A DNA stretch of 64,000 nt from Streptomyces showdoensis (GTDB taxonomy: Bacteria; Actinomycetota; Actinomycetes; Streptomycetales; Streptomycetaceae), in contig NZ_BAAAXG010000026.1 in assembly GCF_039535475.1 (NCBI RefSeq), positions 3,095,501-3,159,500 on the forward strand, in the 5' to 3' direction. The position numbers and the translations under genes were made by a program. Shown here piece after piece: positions 45,658 to 54,506 of this stretch (positions are counted from its first letter, which is position 1; every line of letters starts with the position of its first letter). The notes beneath the pieces were generated by a model. The model was given only the letters and a program-made list of their open reading frames with translations, was not told the DNA's origin and ran no database searches.

Positions 45658-46116
45658 ATGGTCGACATCACCCTCAGGCGTGCCACGGCGGACGACGCCA
45701 AGCGCCTCACCCAACTCGTCCGGAAGTCCGGCGCCTACCGGGGCGACTACGCCGCCATGGTCGACGGGTACGTCGTCGGCGGGCCGTACGTCGAGCACCA
45801 CCCCGTGTACGTCGCCGTCGACGCCCACGGCAAGGTGCTCGGCTTCTACGCGCTGCTCCTCGACGAGGCGGAGCTCGACCTCGCCTTCGTCGCCGACGAG
45901 GCCCAGGGGCGCGGGGTCGGGCGGCTGCTCGTGGAGCACATGCTCGGGGAGGCGCGGGCCGCCGGGCTCGGCTCGGTCCGGGTCGTCGCCCATCCGCCCG
46001 CCGAGGACTTCTACCTGCGCACCGGCGCCCGCCGCACCGGCACGATCCCGCCCTCCGGCCGCATCCACTGGGCGCGCCCCGAGCTCCGGTACGACATCAC
46101 GGCCGACGTCGCGTGA
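45658..46116 (+). CDS. GNAT-family N-acetyltransferase
   Basis: This 152-residue acetyltransferase has VDITLRRATADDAKRLTQLV at the N-terminus. The acetyl-CoA motif follows VADEAQGRGVGRLLVEHMLG (about 80-99, with the RGxGxG pyrophosphate loop). The late motif is VRVVAHPPAEDFYLRTGARR (about 109-128). Substrate unknown. Its stop overlaps the start of the MFS gene by four bases, so the two are translationally coupled. Confidence 0.92.
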   Translation: MVDITLRRATADDAKRLTQLVRKSGAYRGDYAAMVDGYVVGGPYVEHHPVYVAVDAHGKVLGFYALLLDEAELDLAFVADEAQGRGVGRLLVEHMLGEARAAGLGSVRVVAHPPAEDFYLRTGARRTGTIPPSGRIHWARPELRYDITADVA

Positions 46117-47363
46117 GCGAGGTCCAGGCCCCCGAACGGCCCCGGGTCTTCGCCGATCTCACCCCGCTGCGGACCTCCGTCCACTACCGCCGGCTCTGGC
46201 TCGGCAACAGCGTCACCTGGGTCGGCCAGGGCATGACGACCCTGGCCGTCTCGCTCCAGGTCTACGCCATCACCCGCTCGACGTTCTCGGCCGGCCTGGT
46301 CGGGCTCTTCGCGCTCATCCCGCTGGTGGTCTTCGGCCTGTACGGCGGCGCCATCGCCGACACCGTCGACCGGCGCAAGCTGGGCCTCGCCTCGGCCGGC
46401 GGCTCCGCCGTGCTCTCCGCCGCCCTCGCCGCGGCCGCCTTCGCCGGGTTCCGCAACGTCTGGTTCCTGTACGGGATCGTCGCCCTCCAGGCCGTCTGCG
46501 CCGCGCTCAACGCGCCCGCCCGCAGCTCGATGATCCCCCGCCTGCTGCCCCCCGAGCAGCTGCGCGCCGCCAACGCGCTCAACGCGATGACCACGACCTT
46601 CGGCACCCTCGTCGGCCCCAGCCTCGGCGGCCTCATCGTCGGACTCGCCGGCTACCAGGCCGCGTACACCATCGACGTCCTCGCCTTCGCCGCCTCCCTC
46701 TACGCGATGTGGCGGCTGCCGAAGATGCTGCCGGACCGCACGGGCGCCAAGCGGGCCTCCGTCCTCGACGGGCTGCGCTTCCTCGCCACCCGCCCCAACC
46801 TGCGCATGACCTTCTTCTCCGACTTCTGCGCGATGATCCTCGCCCACCCGCGCGCGCTGTTCCCGGCCGTCGCCGTCCTCTGGTTCGGCGGGGACGCCGG
46901 CACCACCGGACTCCTGGTCGCCGCACCGGCGTTCGGCGCGCTGCTGGGCGGGGTGCTGTCCGGCTGGCAGGGGCGGATCCGGCACCACGGGCAGGCGATC
47001 CTGCTCTCCGTGGCGGCCTGGGGGACCGCCATCGCCGCCTTCGGCCTCACCCGCAACCTCTGGCTCGGGCTGCTGCTGCTCGCCGTCGCCGGGTACGCCG
47101 ACACCGTCTCGATGATCTTCCGCAACACGATGATGCAGGTCGCCGCCCCCGACGAGATGCGCGGGCGGCTGCAGGGCGTGTTCATCGTGGTCGTCGCGGG
47201 CGGCCCGCGGCTCGGCGACTTCCTCGCCGGCTCCGTCGCCGACCTCACCTCCCCGGCCGTGGCCGTCACCGGCGGCGGCCTCGCCTGCGTCCTCGCGATC
47301 GGTCTCCTCGCCCTGTACGCGAAGGGCTTCCGGCGGTACGACGCGGAGAACCCCACGGCCTGA
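46113..47363 (+). CDS. MFS transporter (EntS-like exporter)
   Basis: This 416-residue, twelve-helix major facilitator protein starts at GTG 46113, overlapping the GNAT gene by four bases. It shows the MFS-3/EntS style: LRTSVHYRRLWLGNSVTWVG, the loop GGAIADTVDRRKLGL, PARSSMIPRLLPPEQLRAAN after helix 4-5, and FRNTMMQVAAPDEMRGRLQG in the C-half. Relatives export siderophores or drugs. The coupling to an acetyltransferase hints at modification plus export of the same small molecule, which is inference only. Confidence 0.9.
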   Translation: MSEVQAPERPRVFADLTPLRTSVHYRRLWLGNSVTWVGQGMTTLAVSLQVYAITRSTFSAGLVGLFALIPLVVFGLYGGAIADTVDRRKLGLASAGGSAVLSAALAAAAFAGFRNVWFLYGIVALQAVCAALNAPARSSMIPRLLPPEQLRAANALNAMTTTFGTLVGPSLGGLIVGLAGYQAAYTIDVLAFAASLYAMWRLPKMLPDRTGAKRASVLDGLRFLATRPNLRMTFFSDFCAMILAHPRALFPAVAVLWFGGDAGTTGLLVAAPAFGALLGGVLSGWQGRIRHHGQAILLSVAAWGTAIAAFGLTRNLWLGLLLLAVAGYADTVSMIFRNTMMQVAAPDEMRGRLQGVFIVVVAGGPRLGDFLAGSVADLTSPAVAVTGGGLACVLAIGLLALYAKGFRRYDAENPTA

Positions 47364-47679
47364 GCGGCCCCGGCGGCCGGGTCCGGAGCGGGCGGCCCCG
47401 GCGCGGCCAGGCCCTGCCCGGCCCGGCGCGCACGGCTCGCGCGGCCCGGTCCGGCGTGACCGGCCACGCCCGGCACGGCCCCGGCGGCCCGGTCCGGCGC
47501 GGACGGTCCCGCCGTCCCGTCCGTCCGGGTCGGCGCGTACAGCCCCCTTGTCCGAACTGGCGGTTGGCCGCCACGGCACATAGCCGCCAGCCGCGGCGAG
47601 GGTCAACTCCCGCCCCGCGGACCAGACTCCTCGCGACGCCCGGAACCACCCCTTCCCCCGGGCGCCCGAGGAGTGTGTC
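47364..47679. other. Gene-free region upstream of the subtilase gene
   Basis: This 316-base region is extremely GC-rich with many short cggcccggtccggcg-type direct repeats up to about 47530. A less biased stretch (47545-47600) may hold the protease promoter. The ribosome site cgaggag (about 47667-47673) precedes GTG 47680. No RNA gene or strong terminator is recognised. Confidence 0.5.
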
Positions 47680-50600
47680 GTGATCAGACCTTCCGCAGGA
47701 GGAAGGGCAGCCGGCCTGCTCGCCGCAGGGCTCTCCCTGGTGCTGCTCACGGTGGGCCAGACCCCCGCCGGGGCTGCGCAACCCGCCGTGCCGGACACCT
47801 TCCGGAGCGCCGCGGCGTCCGCCTCCGCCACCGTCACCCTCGTCACCGGTGACCGCGTCACCCTCACCGAACTCGGCGACGGGCGGCGCACCGTCACCGT
47901 CGAGCGGGCCCCGGGCGCCACCGGGGCCGTTCGCAGCGAGACCGTGAACGGCAGGGTCACCGTCATACCCGACGAGGCCCGGCCCTACCTGGAGTCCGGG
48001 GTCCTCGACCGGCGCCTCTTCGACGTCACCGGCCTCGTCGAGCAGGGCATCACCGGCGAACTCCCGCTGATCGTCACCCACGGGGGCGGCAGGGGCGCCC
48101 GCGCCGCCGCCGTCGCCCCGCGCGGCACCGAGACGGTCCGCGCGCTGCCCAGCATCGGCGGCGCCGCCGTCACCCTCGCCGAACCGGGCGCCTTCTGGCG
48201 CGAGTTCACCGCCCCCGCCCGGCGGTCCGCGGGCCCCGTCAAGGTCTGGCTGGACGCCAGGGTGACCGCCGCCATGGCCGACTCCAACGCCCAGATCGGC
48301 AGCCCCGAGGCCTGGGCGGCCGGTCTCACCGGCAAGGGCGTCAAGGTCGCCGTCCTCGACACCGGCGTCGACGCCGGACACCCCGACCTCGCCGGACGGG
48401 TCGGCGAGACCCGCTCCTTCATCGAGGGCCAGGAGGTCGCCGACCGCAACGGCCACGGCACCCACGTCGCCTCCACCGTCGGCGGCAGCGGCGCGGGCTC
48501 CGCCGGCAAGGAACAGGGCGTCGCCCCCGGTGCCGCCCTCGCCGTCGGCAAGGTCCTCAGCGACGAGGGCTCCGGCAGCGAGTCGCAGATCATCGCCGGC
48601 ATGGAGTGGGCCGCCCGGGACGTCGACGCGAAGATCGTGTCGATGAGCCTCGGCTCGCAGGAGGCCAGCGACGGCACCGACCCCATGGCCCAGGCCGTGA
48701 ACGCGCTGTCCGCCGAGACCGGCGCGCTCTTCGTCATCGCCGCCGGCAACTCCGGCGCCCCCGGCTCCATCGGCTCGCCCGGCGCCGCCGACTCCGCGCT
48801 CACCGTCGGCGCCGTCGACTCCGCCGACGAGGCCGCCTACTTCACCAGCAAGGGCCCCCGCTACGGGGACCAGGGCCTCAAGCCCGACCTCTCCGCCCCC
48901 GGCGTCGGCATCCTCGCCGCCCGCTCCCGACTCCTCCCGGGCAGCGGCCTCTACACCTCCATGAGCGGCACGTCGATGGCGACCCCGCACGTCGCCGGCG
49001 TCGCCGCCCTGCTCGCCGAGAAGCACCCCGACTGGACCGGCGCCCAGCTCAAGAACGCCCTCATGTCCAGCTCCAAGACGCTCGCCGACTCCGCCTACGA
49101 CCTCGGCGCCGGCCGCGTCGACGTCGCCGCCGCGATCTCCGCTAACGTCACCGCCACCGGCTCCGCCGACCTGGGCTTCTCCTCCTGGCCCTACGAGGCG
49201 AACAAGCCCGTGACGAGGACCGTCACCTACACCAACTCCTCCGACGCGCCCGTCCGCCTCGACCTCGCCGTCGAGGGCATGCCCGACGGCACCGCCGTCC
49301 TCGCCGACGCCGCCCTCACCGTCCCGGCCCACGGCACCGCCGCGACCACCGTCACCGGCGACGGCACCAAGGCCCCCGTCGGCACCAGCTCCGGCCGGAT
49401 CACCGCGCGCACCGGCGGCACCGTCGTGGCCCACACCGCGCTCGGCCTGGTCAAGGAGGAGGAGCGCTACACCCTCACCGTCCACGTCAAGGACCGCGAC
49501 GGCCGCCCCGCCCCGGCCCACCTCGGCGTGCAGCGGCTGACCGCCGACAGCGACCCCTTCCCGGCCGCCGTCGACGAGTCCGGCACCCTCCGGCTGCGCC
49601 TGAAGCCCGGCACGTACACCGTCGACACCTTCCTCGACGTGCGCGGCTCGCACGGGAAGGACTCCCTCGGCCTCGGCTTCCTCACCGAGCCCGAGATCGC
49701 CCTCGACCGCGACCGCGAGATCACCCTCGACGGGCGGCGGCTGCGCGAGATCCGCGCCGAGGTGGAGCGGCGCACCGAGACCCGGCAGCTCCTGATGGAG
49801 TTCGACCGGCAGGCCAACGGGGCCTCCTACGGCGGCGCCGTCCAGGTCCCGGCCGCCTACGACTCGATCTTCGCCGCGCCCACCGCGAAGCCCGCCACCG
49901 GCAGCTTCGAGTACCGGACGGTCTGGCGGCTCGGCAAGCCGATGCTGGAGGCCTCGGCGGGCGGCGCCCGGCTCTCCGACGTCACCGCGCAGGCAGGCGC
50001 CACCCTCCTGGAGGGCCGCCACCGGCTCCGCGTCGTCGACGCGGGCACCGGCACCGCCGCCGAGTACGCCGGCAAGGACGTCGCCGGCAAGGCCGTCCTG
50101 GTCCGCCGCACCGAGGGCGCCGACACGGTCGCGCTCGCCCAGACCGCCCAGGACGCGGGCGCGAAGGCCCTGTTCGTCACCGACGACCGGCCCGGCCGCC
50201 TGATGGCCTGGTTCGGCACCGCCGACTACGAGGACCGGCCGCTCGCCGTCGCCACCCTGAACACCGCCGACGCCGGCACGCTCGCGGCCGCCGCCCGCCG
50301 CGGGACGGCGCTGGAGCTGACCGGCACCCGCTTCACCCCGTACACGTACGACCTCTCCGAGGGGCACCCCGGCGCCATCGGCACCGACCTGGTGTTCCGG
50401 CCCGGGCGCAAGGAACTGGCCACCATCCGGTCCACGTTCCACATGCCGACGGCCCGCAAGGAGCTCGGCGGCGAGTTCCGGTACTCCCTCACCGACACCT
50501 TCCGGATCGGCTTCGGCTTCAAGGAGTGGATCGCCTTCCCCACCGAGCGCACCGACTACGTCTCCACCGGCACCGGACAGCGCTGGCACGAGTCCGTCGA

Positions 50601-51348
50601 CCTCGGCGACTCCCTGGAGCAGCGCGGCGGCCAGTCCGTCTACCGGGGCGGCGGCGAGACCGAGCTGGAGTGGTTCAAGCCGGTCTGGCACCCCTGGCTC
50701 GGCACCGGTCTCGGCTGGGGCCAGCAGCGCAGCGGCAACGACCTGCGGTTCAACACCCCGGGCTGGGGCGACTCCGGGTCCGACCACACCGGCTTCGGCA
50801 ATGTGTGGGGCGACGACTCCATGACCCAGTACACCGAGGTGTACGTGAACGGCGTCCGCGTCGACCGCAAGCAGAGCTCCGGCGCCTACGCCTGGGACGC
50901 GCCGGCCGAGGAGGCCGCGTACAAGGTCGTCACCGACACCGCCCTCGACCCGGCGCGCTGGCGGCTCGGCACCAAGGGGCACGCCGAGTGGACCTTCCGG
51001 TCCGCCGAGACCCCGGGGGACCGGGTCACCTACCTGCCGCTGATCAACCTCGGCTTCGACCTGCCCACCGACCTCGTCGGCGACGTCCGGGCGGGGTCCC
51101 GGGTGCCCGTGCGGATCTTCGCCGAGTACGTGAAGGGCGCGACCGGCACCGGTCGCATCGGCGGCGGTTCGCTCGCGGTCTCCTACGACGAGGGGGCCAC
51201 CTGGACCCCGGTCGGGCTCGACCGCTCGCTCCGCGGTGAACTGCGGGTTCCGCGCGGCGCCAGGTCCGTCTCGCTGCGGGCCGGGGCCCGGGACGACCGG
51301 GGCGGATCCGTCACGCAGGAGATCATCCGGGCGGTGGGCGTGAAGTAG
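47680..51348 (+). CDS. Secreted subtilisin-like serine protease (S8), 1222 residues
   Basis: The precursor has a signal peptide (GLLAAGLSLVLLTVGQTPAGAA), a propeptide to about 200 (ASATVTLVTGDRVTLTELGD), and an S8 domain at about 205-485. The catalytic triad is complete: Asp227 in VAVLDTGVDAGHPDL, His259 in NGHGTHVAS, Ser432 in MSGTSMATPHVAG, with oxyanion Asn in FVIAAGNSGAPGS. A long beta-rich C-terminal region follows, with a likely PA-type insert around 780-860 (GKAVLVRRTEGADTVALAQT) and jelly-roll-like ends. Three such large subtilases are typical of Streptomyces secretomes. It probably degrades extracellular protein. Confidence 0.92.
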   Translation: MIRPSAGGRAAGLLAAGLSLVLLTVGQTPAGAAQPAVPDTFRSAAASASATVTLVTGDRVTLTELGDGRRTVTVERAPGATGAVRSETVNGRVTVIPDEARPYLESGVLDRRLFDVTGLVEQGITGELPLIVTHGGGRGARAAAVAPRGTETVRALPSIGGAAVTLAEPGAFWREFTAPARRSAGPVKVWLDARVTAAMADSNAQIGSPEAWAAGLTGKGVKVAVLDTGVDAGHPDLAGRVGETRSFIEGQEVADRNGHGTHVASTVGGSGAGSAGKEQGVAPGAALAVGKVLSDEGSGSESQIIAGMEWAARDVDAKIVSMSLGSQEASDGTDPMAQAVNALSAETGALFVIAAGNSGAPGSIGSPGAADSALTVGAVDSADEAAYFTSKGPRYGDQGLKPDLSAPGVGILAARSRLLPGSGLYTSMSGTSMATPHVAGVAALLAEKHPDWTGAQLKNALMSSSKTLADSAYDLGAGRVDVAAAISANVTATGSADLGFSSWPYEANKPVTRTVTYTNSSDAPVRLDLAVEGMPDGTAVLADAALTVPAHGTAATTVTGDGTKAPVGTSSGRITARTGGTVVAHTALGLVKEEERYTLTVHVKDRDGRPAPAHLGVQRLTADSDPFPAAVDESGTLRLRLKPGTYTVDTFLDVRGSHGKDSLGLGFLTEPEIALDRDREITLDGRRLREIRAEVERRTETRQLLMEFDRQANGASYGGAVQVPAAYDSIFAAPTAKPATGSFEYRTVWRLGKPMLEASAGGARLSDVTAQAGATLLEGRHRLRVVDAGTGTAAEYAGKDVAGKAVLVRRTEGADTVALAQTAQDAGAKALFVTDDRPGRLMAWFGTADYEDRPLAVATLNTADAGTLAAAARRGTALELTGTRFTPYTYDLSEGHPGAIGTDLVFRPGRKELATIRSTFHMPTARKELGGEFRYSLTDTFRIGFGFKEWIAFPTERTDYVSTGTGQRWHESVDLGDSLEQRGGQSVYRGGGETELEWFKPVWHPWLGTGLGWGQQRSGNDLRFNTPGWGDSGSDHTGFGNVWGDDSMTQYTEVYVNGVRVDRKQSSGAYAWDAPAEEAAYKVVTDTALDPARWRLGTKGHAEWTFRSAETPGDRVTYLPLINLGFDLPTDLVGDVRAGSRVPVRIFAEYVKGATGTGRIGGGSLAVSYDEGATWTPVGLDRSLRGELRVPRGARSVSLRAGARDDRGGSVTQEIIRAVGVK

Positions 51349-51463
51349 CGAGTGCGCCGCCCGAACGGGTCATCCCGCACCCGGGACAGGGCGCGTGCGC
51401 TTGCCGTGGGCCTATGCCCCCGAGAGGCTCCGGTCGAGCAACTCCGCTCGTCAGGAGGTTTTC

Positions 51464-51640
51464 ATGCGCAAGTTCATCGCCACGGCCGCTCTGGCCGCCG
51501 CCGTCGTCCTCTCGGGTTCGGGCACGGCCCTCGCCCACGGGTACGGCGACGAGGGCGACGGTACCAACGTGGTGACGGTCGTGGACCACACCGTCGTCGT
51601 CTGTGAGGACTTCAGCATCTGCACGGGCGACAACGGCTGA
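51464..51640 (+). CDS. Small secreted peptide with a Cys pair
   Basis: This 58-residue precursor has an excellent ribosome site (aggagg, 51453-51458). The signal peptide is MRKFIATAALAAAVVLSGSG, cleaved probably after ALA. The mature part is about 34 residues, HGYGDEGDGTNVVTVVDHTV then VVCEDFSICTGDNG, with two Cys six apart that could form a disulfide. It is not a chaplin, as that domain pattern is absent. Function unknown. It follows the subtilase gene by 115 bases. Confidence 0.8.
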   Translation: MRKFIATAALAAAVVLSGSGTALAHGYGDEGDGTNVVTVVDHTVVVCEDFSICTGDNG

Positions 51641-51659
51641 TCGTCACCTGTACCGGCGC

Positions 51660-53039
51660 TTAGCCCCCTCCTCGCGAGGGGGCTTCGTGCTGTCCGGGGG
51701 ACGGGGACGGGGGCACGATCCCGCGCACGACGCCCAGTTCCACCAGGTCCTGGGGGCGGATCCGGAGGTGCTCCGCGGTCTCGGGGACGCGGTCCGGCTC
51801 GCGTTTGAGGATCTGCGCGGCGAGCTCGGGGGCGATGACGGAGAAGTAGCCGTCGGGGACGGTCCAGGTGTTGCCGGGGGCCGCCAGCGCCAGCGCGCCG
51901 CCCGAGCCGCCTTCGCCGACCAGGAGGGACGTGACGGGGGTGCGGGCCTCCGCGATCGCCGTGAACGCCTCCGCGATGGCCGGTCCGGCGCCCGCCCGTT
52001 CGGCCTCGGCGTCGTTGGCCGCGCCCGGAGTGTCGATCAGGGTCAGGACCGGGATGCCCAGCCGGTCGGCCAGCCTGATCAGGCGGGCCGCCGTGCGGAA
52101 CCCGGCCGGGCGGGTCGCTCCGTTGTGCTGGGCCGCGTACGCGATCACCCGTCCGTCGCGCAGGCCGAAGCCGCACTCCACGCCCGGGTCCACGCCGCCC
52201 GCCCGGTCGCCCCGGATCACGGCCCGTTCGGTGAAGTACGCGTCCAGGTACGCCGTGGCCCTCGGGCGGTCCGTGCCGCGGGCCCGGTGCACGGCGTCCC
52301 AGCCCGACGCGGGGAGGGCCGGGGAGCCCAGGGCGCGGGGCGGTTCCGGCGGCTCGCCGGGGGCGCCGGCCGGGCTCAGCAGGCGCAGCCACCGGGCCAG
52401 CGTCCCCCGGAGGCGTTCCGGGGGGACCAGGGCGTCCACGTGGCCGTGGGCGTGCTGGTCCTCGGCCGTGTACGCGGCCGGGTCGGCGTCCGCCGGGCGG
52501 ACCCGGGAGCCGGCGAAGGCGACCTGGGCGGAGGGGAGGGCCAGGACCACGTCGGCGCCCGCGCCCACCGTGGCCCAGCCGCCACCCGTCGACGGGTCGC
52601 GGAGCACCGTCACATGGGCCACGCCCGCCCTCCGGAGGCCGACCGCCGCGGCGGCCACCCGCTGGAGCTGGGTCAGCGCGACCATGCCCTCCTGCATGCG
52701 GCTGCCGCCGGTCGCCACCAGGGAGACCAGGGGCAGCCGGCGCTCGGCCGCCGCGCGGTAGGCGGCGACCAGGCGGTCCCCGGCCGTCCGGCCGAGGGAG
52801 CCGCCGAGGAAGCCGAACTCGAAGGCGACGAGCACGCAGGGGTGCCCGCCCACGGTCGCCGTGCCGTACAGGACGGACTCGTCCTCGCCGGTGCGCTCGG
52901 CGGCGCGGGCGCGGGACGCGTCGTAGCCGCTCCAGGCGAGGGGGCCGTCCGGCGCCTGGGCGGGCGGGGGACCGGACGCGGGCATGAAGTCGTCGGTGAC
53001 CAGGGCGATCGTCCGGCGGGCCGTGAGCCGTTCAGGCAT
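51660..53039 (-). CDS. Fused alpha/beta acyl-CoA carboxyltransferase
   Basis: This 459-residue protein joins both crotonase-like halves. The AccD-like half contains FLGGSLGRTAGDRLVAAYRA and LVATGGSRMQEGMVALTQ. The AccA-like half contains RLADRLGIPVLTLIDTPGAA and SLLVGEGGSGGALALAAPGN with oxyanion-hole glycines. The zinc ribbon of bacterial AccD is absent. It would transfer a carboxyl group between biotin and an acyl-CoA, probably acetyl- or malonyl-type. It overlaps the upstream MatB gene by eight bases, so the pair likely works on malonate/malonyl-CoA. Confidence 0.88.
   Translation of the reverse strand: MPERLTARRTIALVTDDFMPASGPPPAQAPDGPLAWSGYDASRARAAERTGEDESVLYGTATVGGHPCVLVAFEFGFLGGSLGRTAGDRLVAAYRAAAERRLPLVSLVATGGSRMQEGMVALTQLQRVAAAAVGLRRAGVAHVTVLRDPSTGGGWATVGAGADVVLALPSAQVAFAGSRVRPADADPAAYTAEDQHAHGHVDALVPPERLRGTLARWLRLLSPAGAPGEPPEPPRALGSPALPASGWDAVHRARGTDRPRATAYLDAYFTERAVIRGDRAGGVDPGVECGFGLRDGRVIAYAAQHNGATRPAGFRTAARLIRLADRLGIPVLTLIDTPGAANDAEAERAGAGPAIAEAFTAIAEARTPVTSLLVGEGGSGGALALAAPGNTWTVPDGYFSVIAPELAAQILKREPDRVPETAEHLRIRPQDLVELGVVRGIVPPSPSPGQHEAPSRGGG
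51662..51684. terminator. Bidirectional terminator hairpin
   Basis: A 9-bp perfect stem (agccccctc with gagggggct) with a short loop lies between the small secreted gene and the convergent carboxyltransferase gene, and overlaps the last codons of the latter. Confidence 0.75.
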
Positions 53040-54486
53040 CGGGCGTCCCGGGGAGGGCCTTCTTGAGGATCTTGCCCATGTCGTTGCGGGGCAGCTCCGG
53101 GAGGAAGCGGACCTCGCGCGGGCGCTTGTGCGGGGCGAGCAGGGTCGCGACGTGGGCGGCCAGCGCCTCGGGCGCCGGGGGGCGGGCCGGGTCGGCGGGG
53201 ACCACCCAGGCCACGATCCGCTCGCCGAGGTCGGGGTCGGGTTCGCCGGTGACGGCCGCCTCGCGGACCCCGGGGTGTTCGAGCAGCGCGTTCTCGATCT
53301 CGCCCGCGCCGATCTTGTAGCCGCCGCTCTTGATGAGGTCGGTCGCCTTGCGGCCGACGATCCGGAGGTAGCCGTCGGCCTCCCGCACCGCCATGTCGCC
53401 CGTGCGGAACCAGCCGTCGTCGGTGAAGGCCGCCGCGGTGGCGTCGGGGCGGTTCAGATAGGCGGTGAAGAGGTTCGGGCCCTTCACCTGGATCTCGCCG
53501 ACCGTCTCGCCGTCCCGGGCGTCCAGGACCGAGCCGTCCTCCTCCGCCAGGCGCAGCTCCACCCCGCGCAGCGGCGGTCCGACCGAGCCGGGGCGCGGGG
53601 GCGAGCCGACGGGGACCGAGGTGTTCATGAGCGTCTCGGTCATGCCGTAGCGCTCGATCACCGTCCGCTCCGTCGCCGCCGTGATCCGCTCGTGGTCGTG
53701 CACGGGCAGCGCGGCCGAGCCGGAGACGAGGAGCCGGGCGCCGGCCAGCGCCCGGACCAGGGCGGGGTCGTGGGGGAGCGCCTCGGCGATGCGGTGGTAC
53801 ATGGTCGGGACGCCGAACAGCATCGTGCCCCCGCCGTCGCCGAGTTCCTTCGCCACCCCCTCGACGGAGAACGCGCCCAGGTGCCGGACCTCGCCGCCGC
53901 GGCGCAGCGGGCCGAGGATGCCCAGGATCAGGCCGTGCACGTGGAAGAGGGGGAGGGCGTGCACGAGCACGTCGTCCCCGGTCCACTTCCAGGCCTCCTC
54001 CAGGGTGTCGAGGGAGGCGGCGACGGCCCGGCGGGAGAGCACCACGCCCTTGGGCGGGCCGGTGGTCCCGGAGGTGTAGACGATCAGGGCGGGGGATTCC
54101 GGGTCCTCCGCGGCCGGCCGCGCGGGGCGGCCGGCCGCCCGGACGTCGACGTCGATCCTGGGCAGGACCGCCGCCTCGGGCGGCAGGTCCCGGCCGCCCG
54201 CCAGCAGCATGCCGGGACGGCTGTCGTCGAGGATGTGGACCAGTTCGCGCGAGCCGATCCGCGGGTTGAGGGGGACGGCCGGGACGCCGGCGAGGAGGGC
54301 CGCCACCACGGCGACGGCCGTCTCCGCGGTGGGCGTGGCCCACACGGCCACGCGGCCGGCGTCGCGGATCCGTTCCGCCAGGGCTCCGGCGGCGCCGGCC
54401 AGCTCCCGGTAGGTCAGCGTGTCCGCGCCGAAGCGCAGGGCGGGCCGGTCGGAGGCGGCCGCCAGGGCGGGCAACAGGGCGCTCAT
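53032..54486 (-). CDS. matB: Malonyl-CoA synthetase (MatB-like acyl-CoA ligase)
   Basis: This 484-residue adenylate-forming enzyme activates malonate (or methylmalonate) with ATP and CoA. The motifs are complete: phosphate loop IVYTSGTTGPPKG (about 135-147), ERYGMTETLMNTS with the MatB-like Met-Asn after the TE motif, GWFRTGDMAV, and the catalytic Lys in PRNDMGKILKKAL near the end. From memory the S. coelicolor homologue is the structurally studied MatB. CAGAAT lies six bases before ATG 54486, so the mRNA may be leaderless. It supplies extender units for fatty acids and polyketides. Confidence 0.9.
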   Translation of the reverse strand: MSALLPALAAASDRPALRFGADTLTYRELAGAAGALAERIRDAGRVAVWATPTAETAVAVVAALLAGVPAVPLNPRIGSRELVHILDDSRPGMLLAGGRDLPPEAAVLPRIDVDVRAAGRPARPAAEDPESPALIVYTSGTTGPPKGVVLSRRAVAASLDTLEEAWKWTGDDVLVHALPLFHVHGLILGILGPLRRGGEVRHLGAFSVEGVAKELGDGGGTMLFGVPTMYHRIAEALPHDPALVRALAGARLLVSGSAALPVHDHERITAATERTVIERYGMTETLMNTSVPVGSPPRPGSVGPPLRGVELRLAEEDGSVLDARDGETVGEIQVKGPNLFTAYLNRPDATAAAFTDDGWFRTGDMAVREADGYLRIVGRKATDLIKSGGYKIGAGEIENALLEHPGVREAAVTGEPDPDLGERIVAWVVPADPARPPAPEALAAHVATLLAPHKRPREVRFLPELPRNDMGKILKKALPGTPDA

Positions 54487-54506
54487 GGTGGCATTCTGCC
54501 CAGGCG

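Noticed and set aside
47266..50982. 1238-codon minus-strand frame opposite the subtilase gene
   Set aside because: It is antisense of a gene with a complete catalytic triad; the composition is typical of shadow frames.
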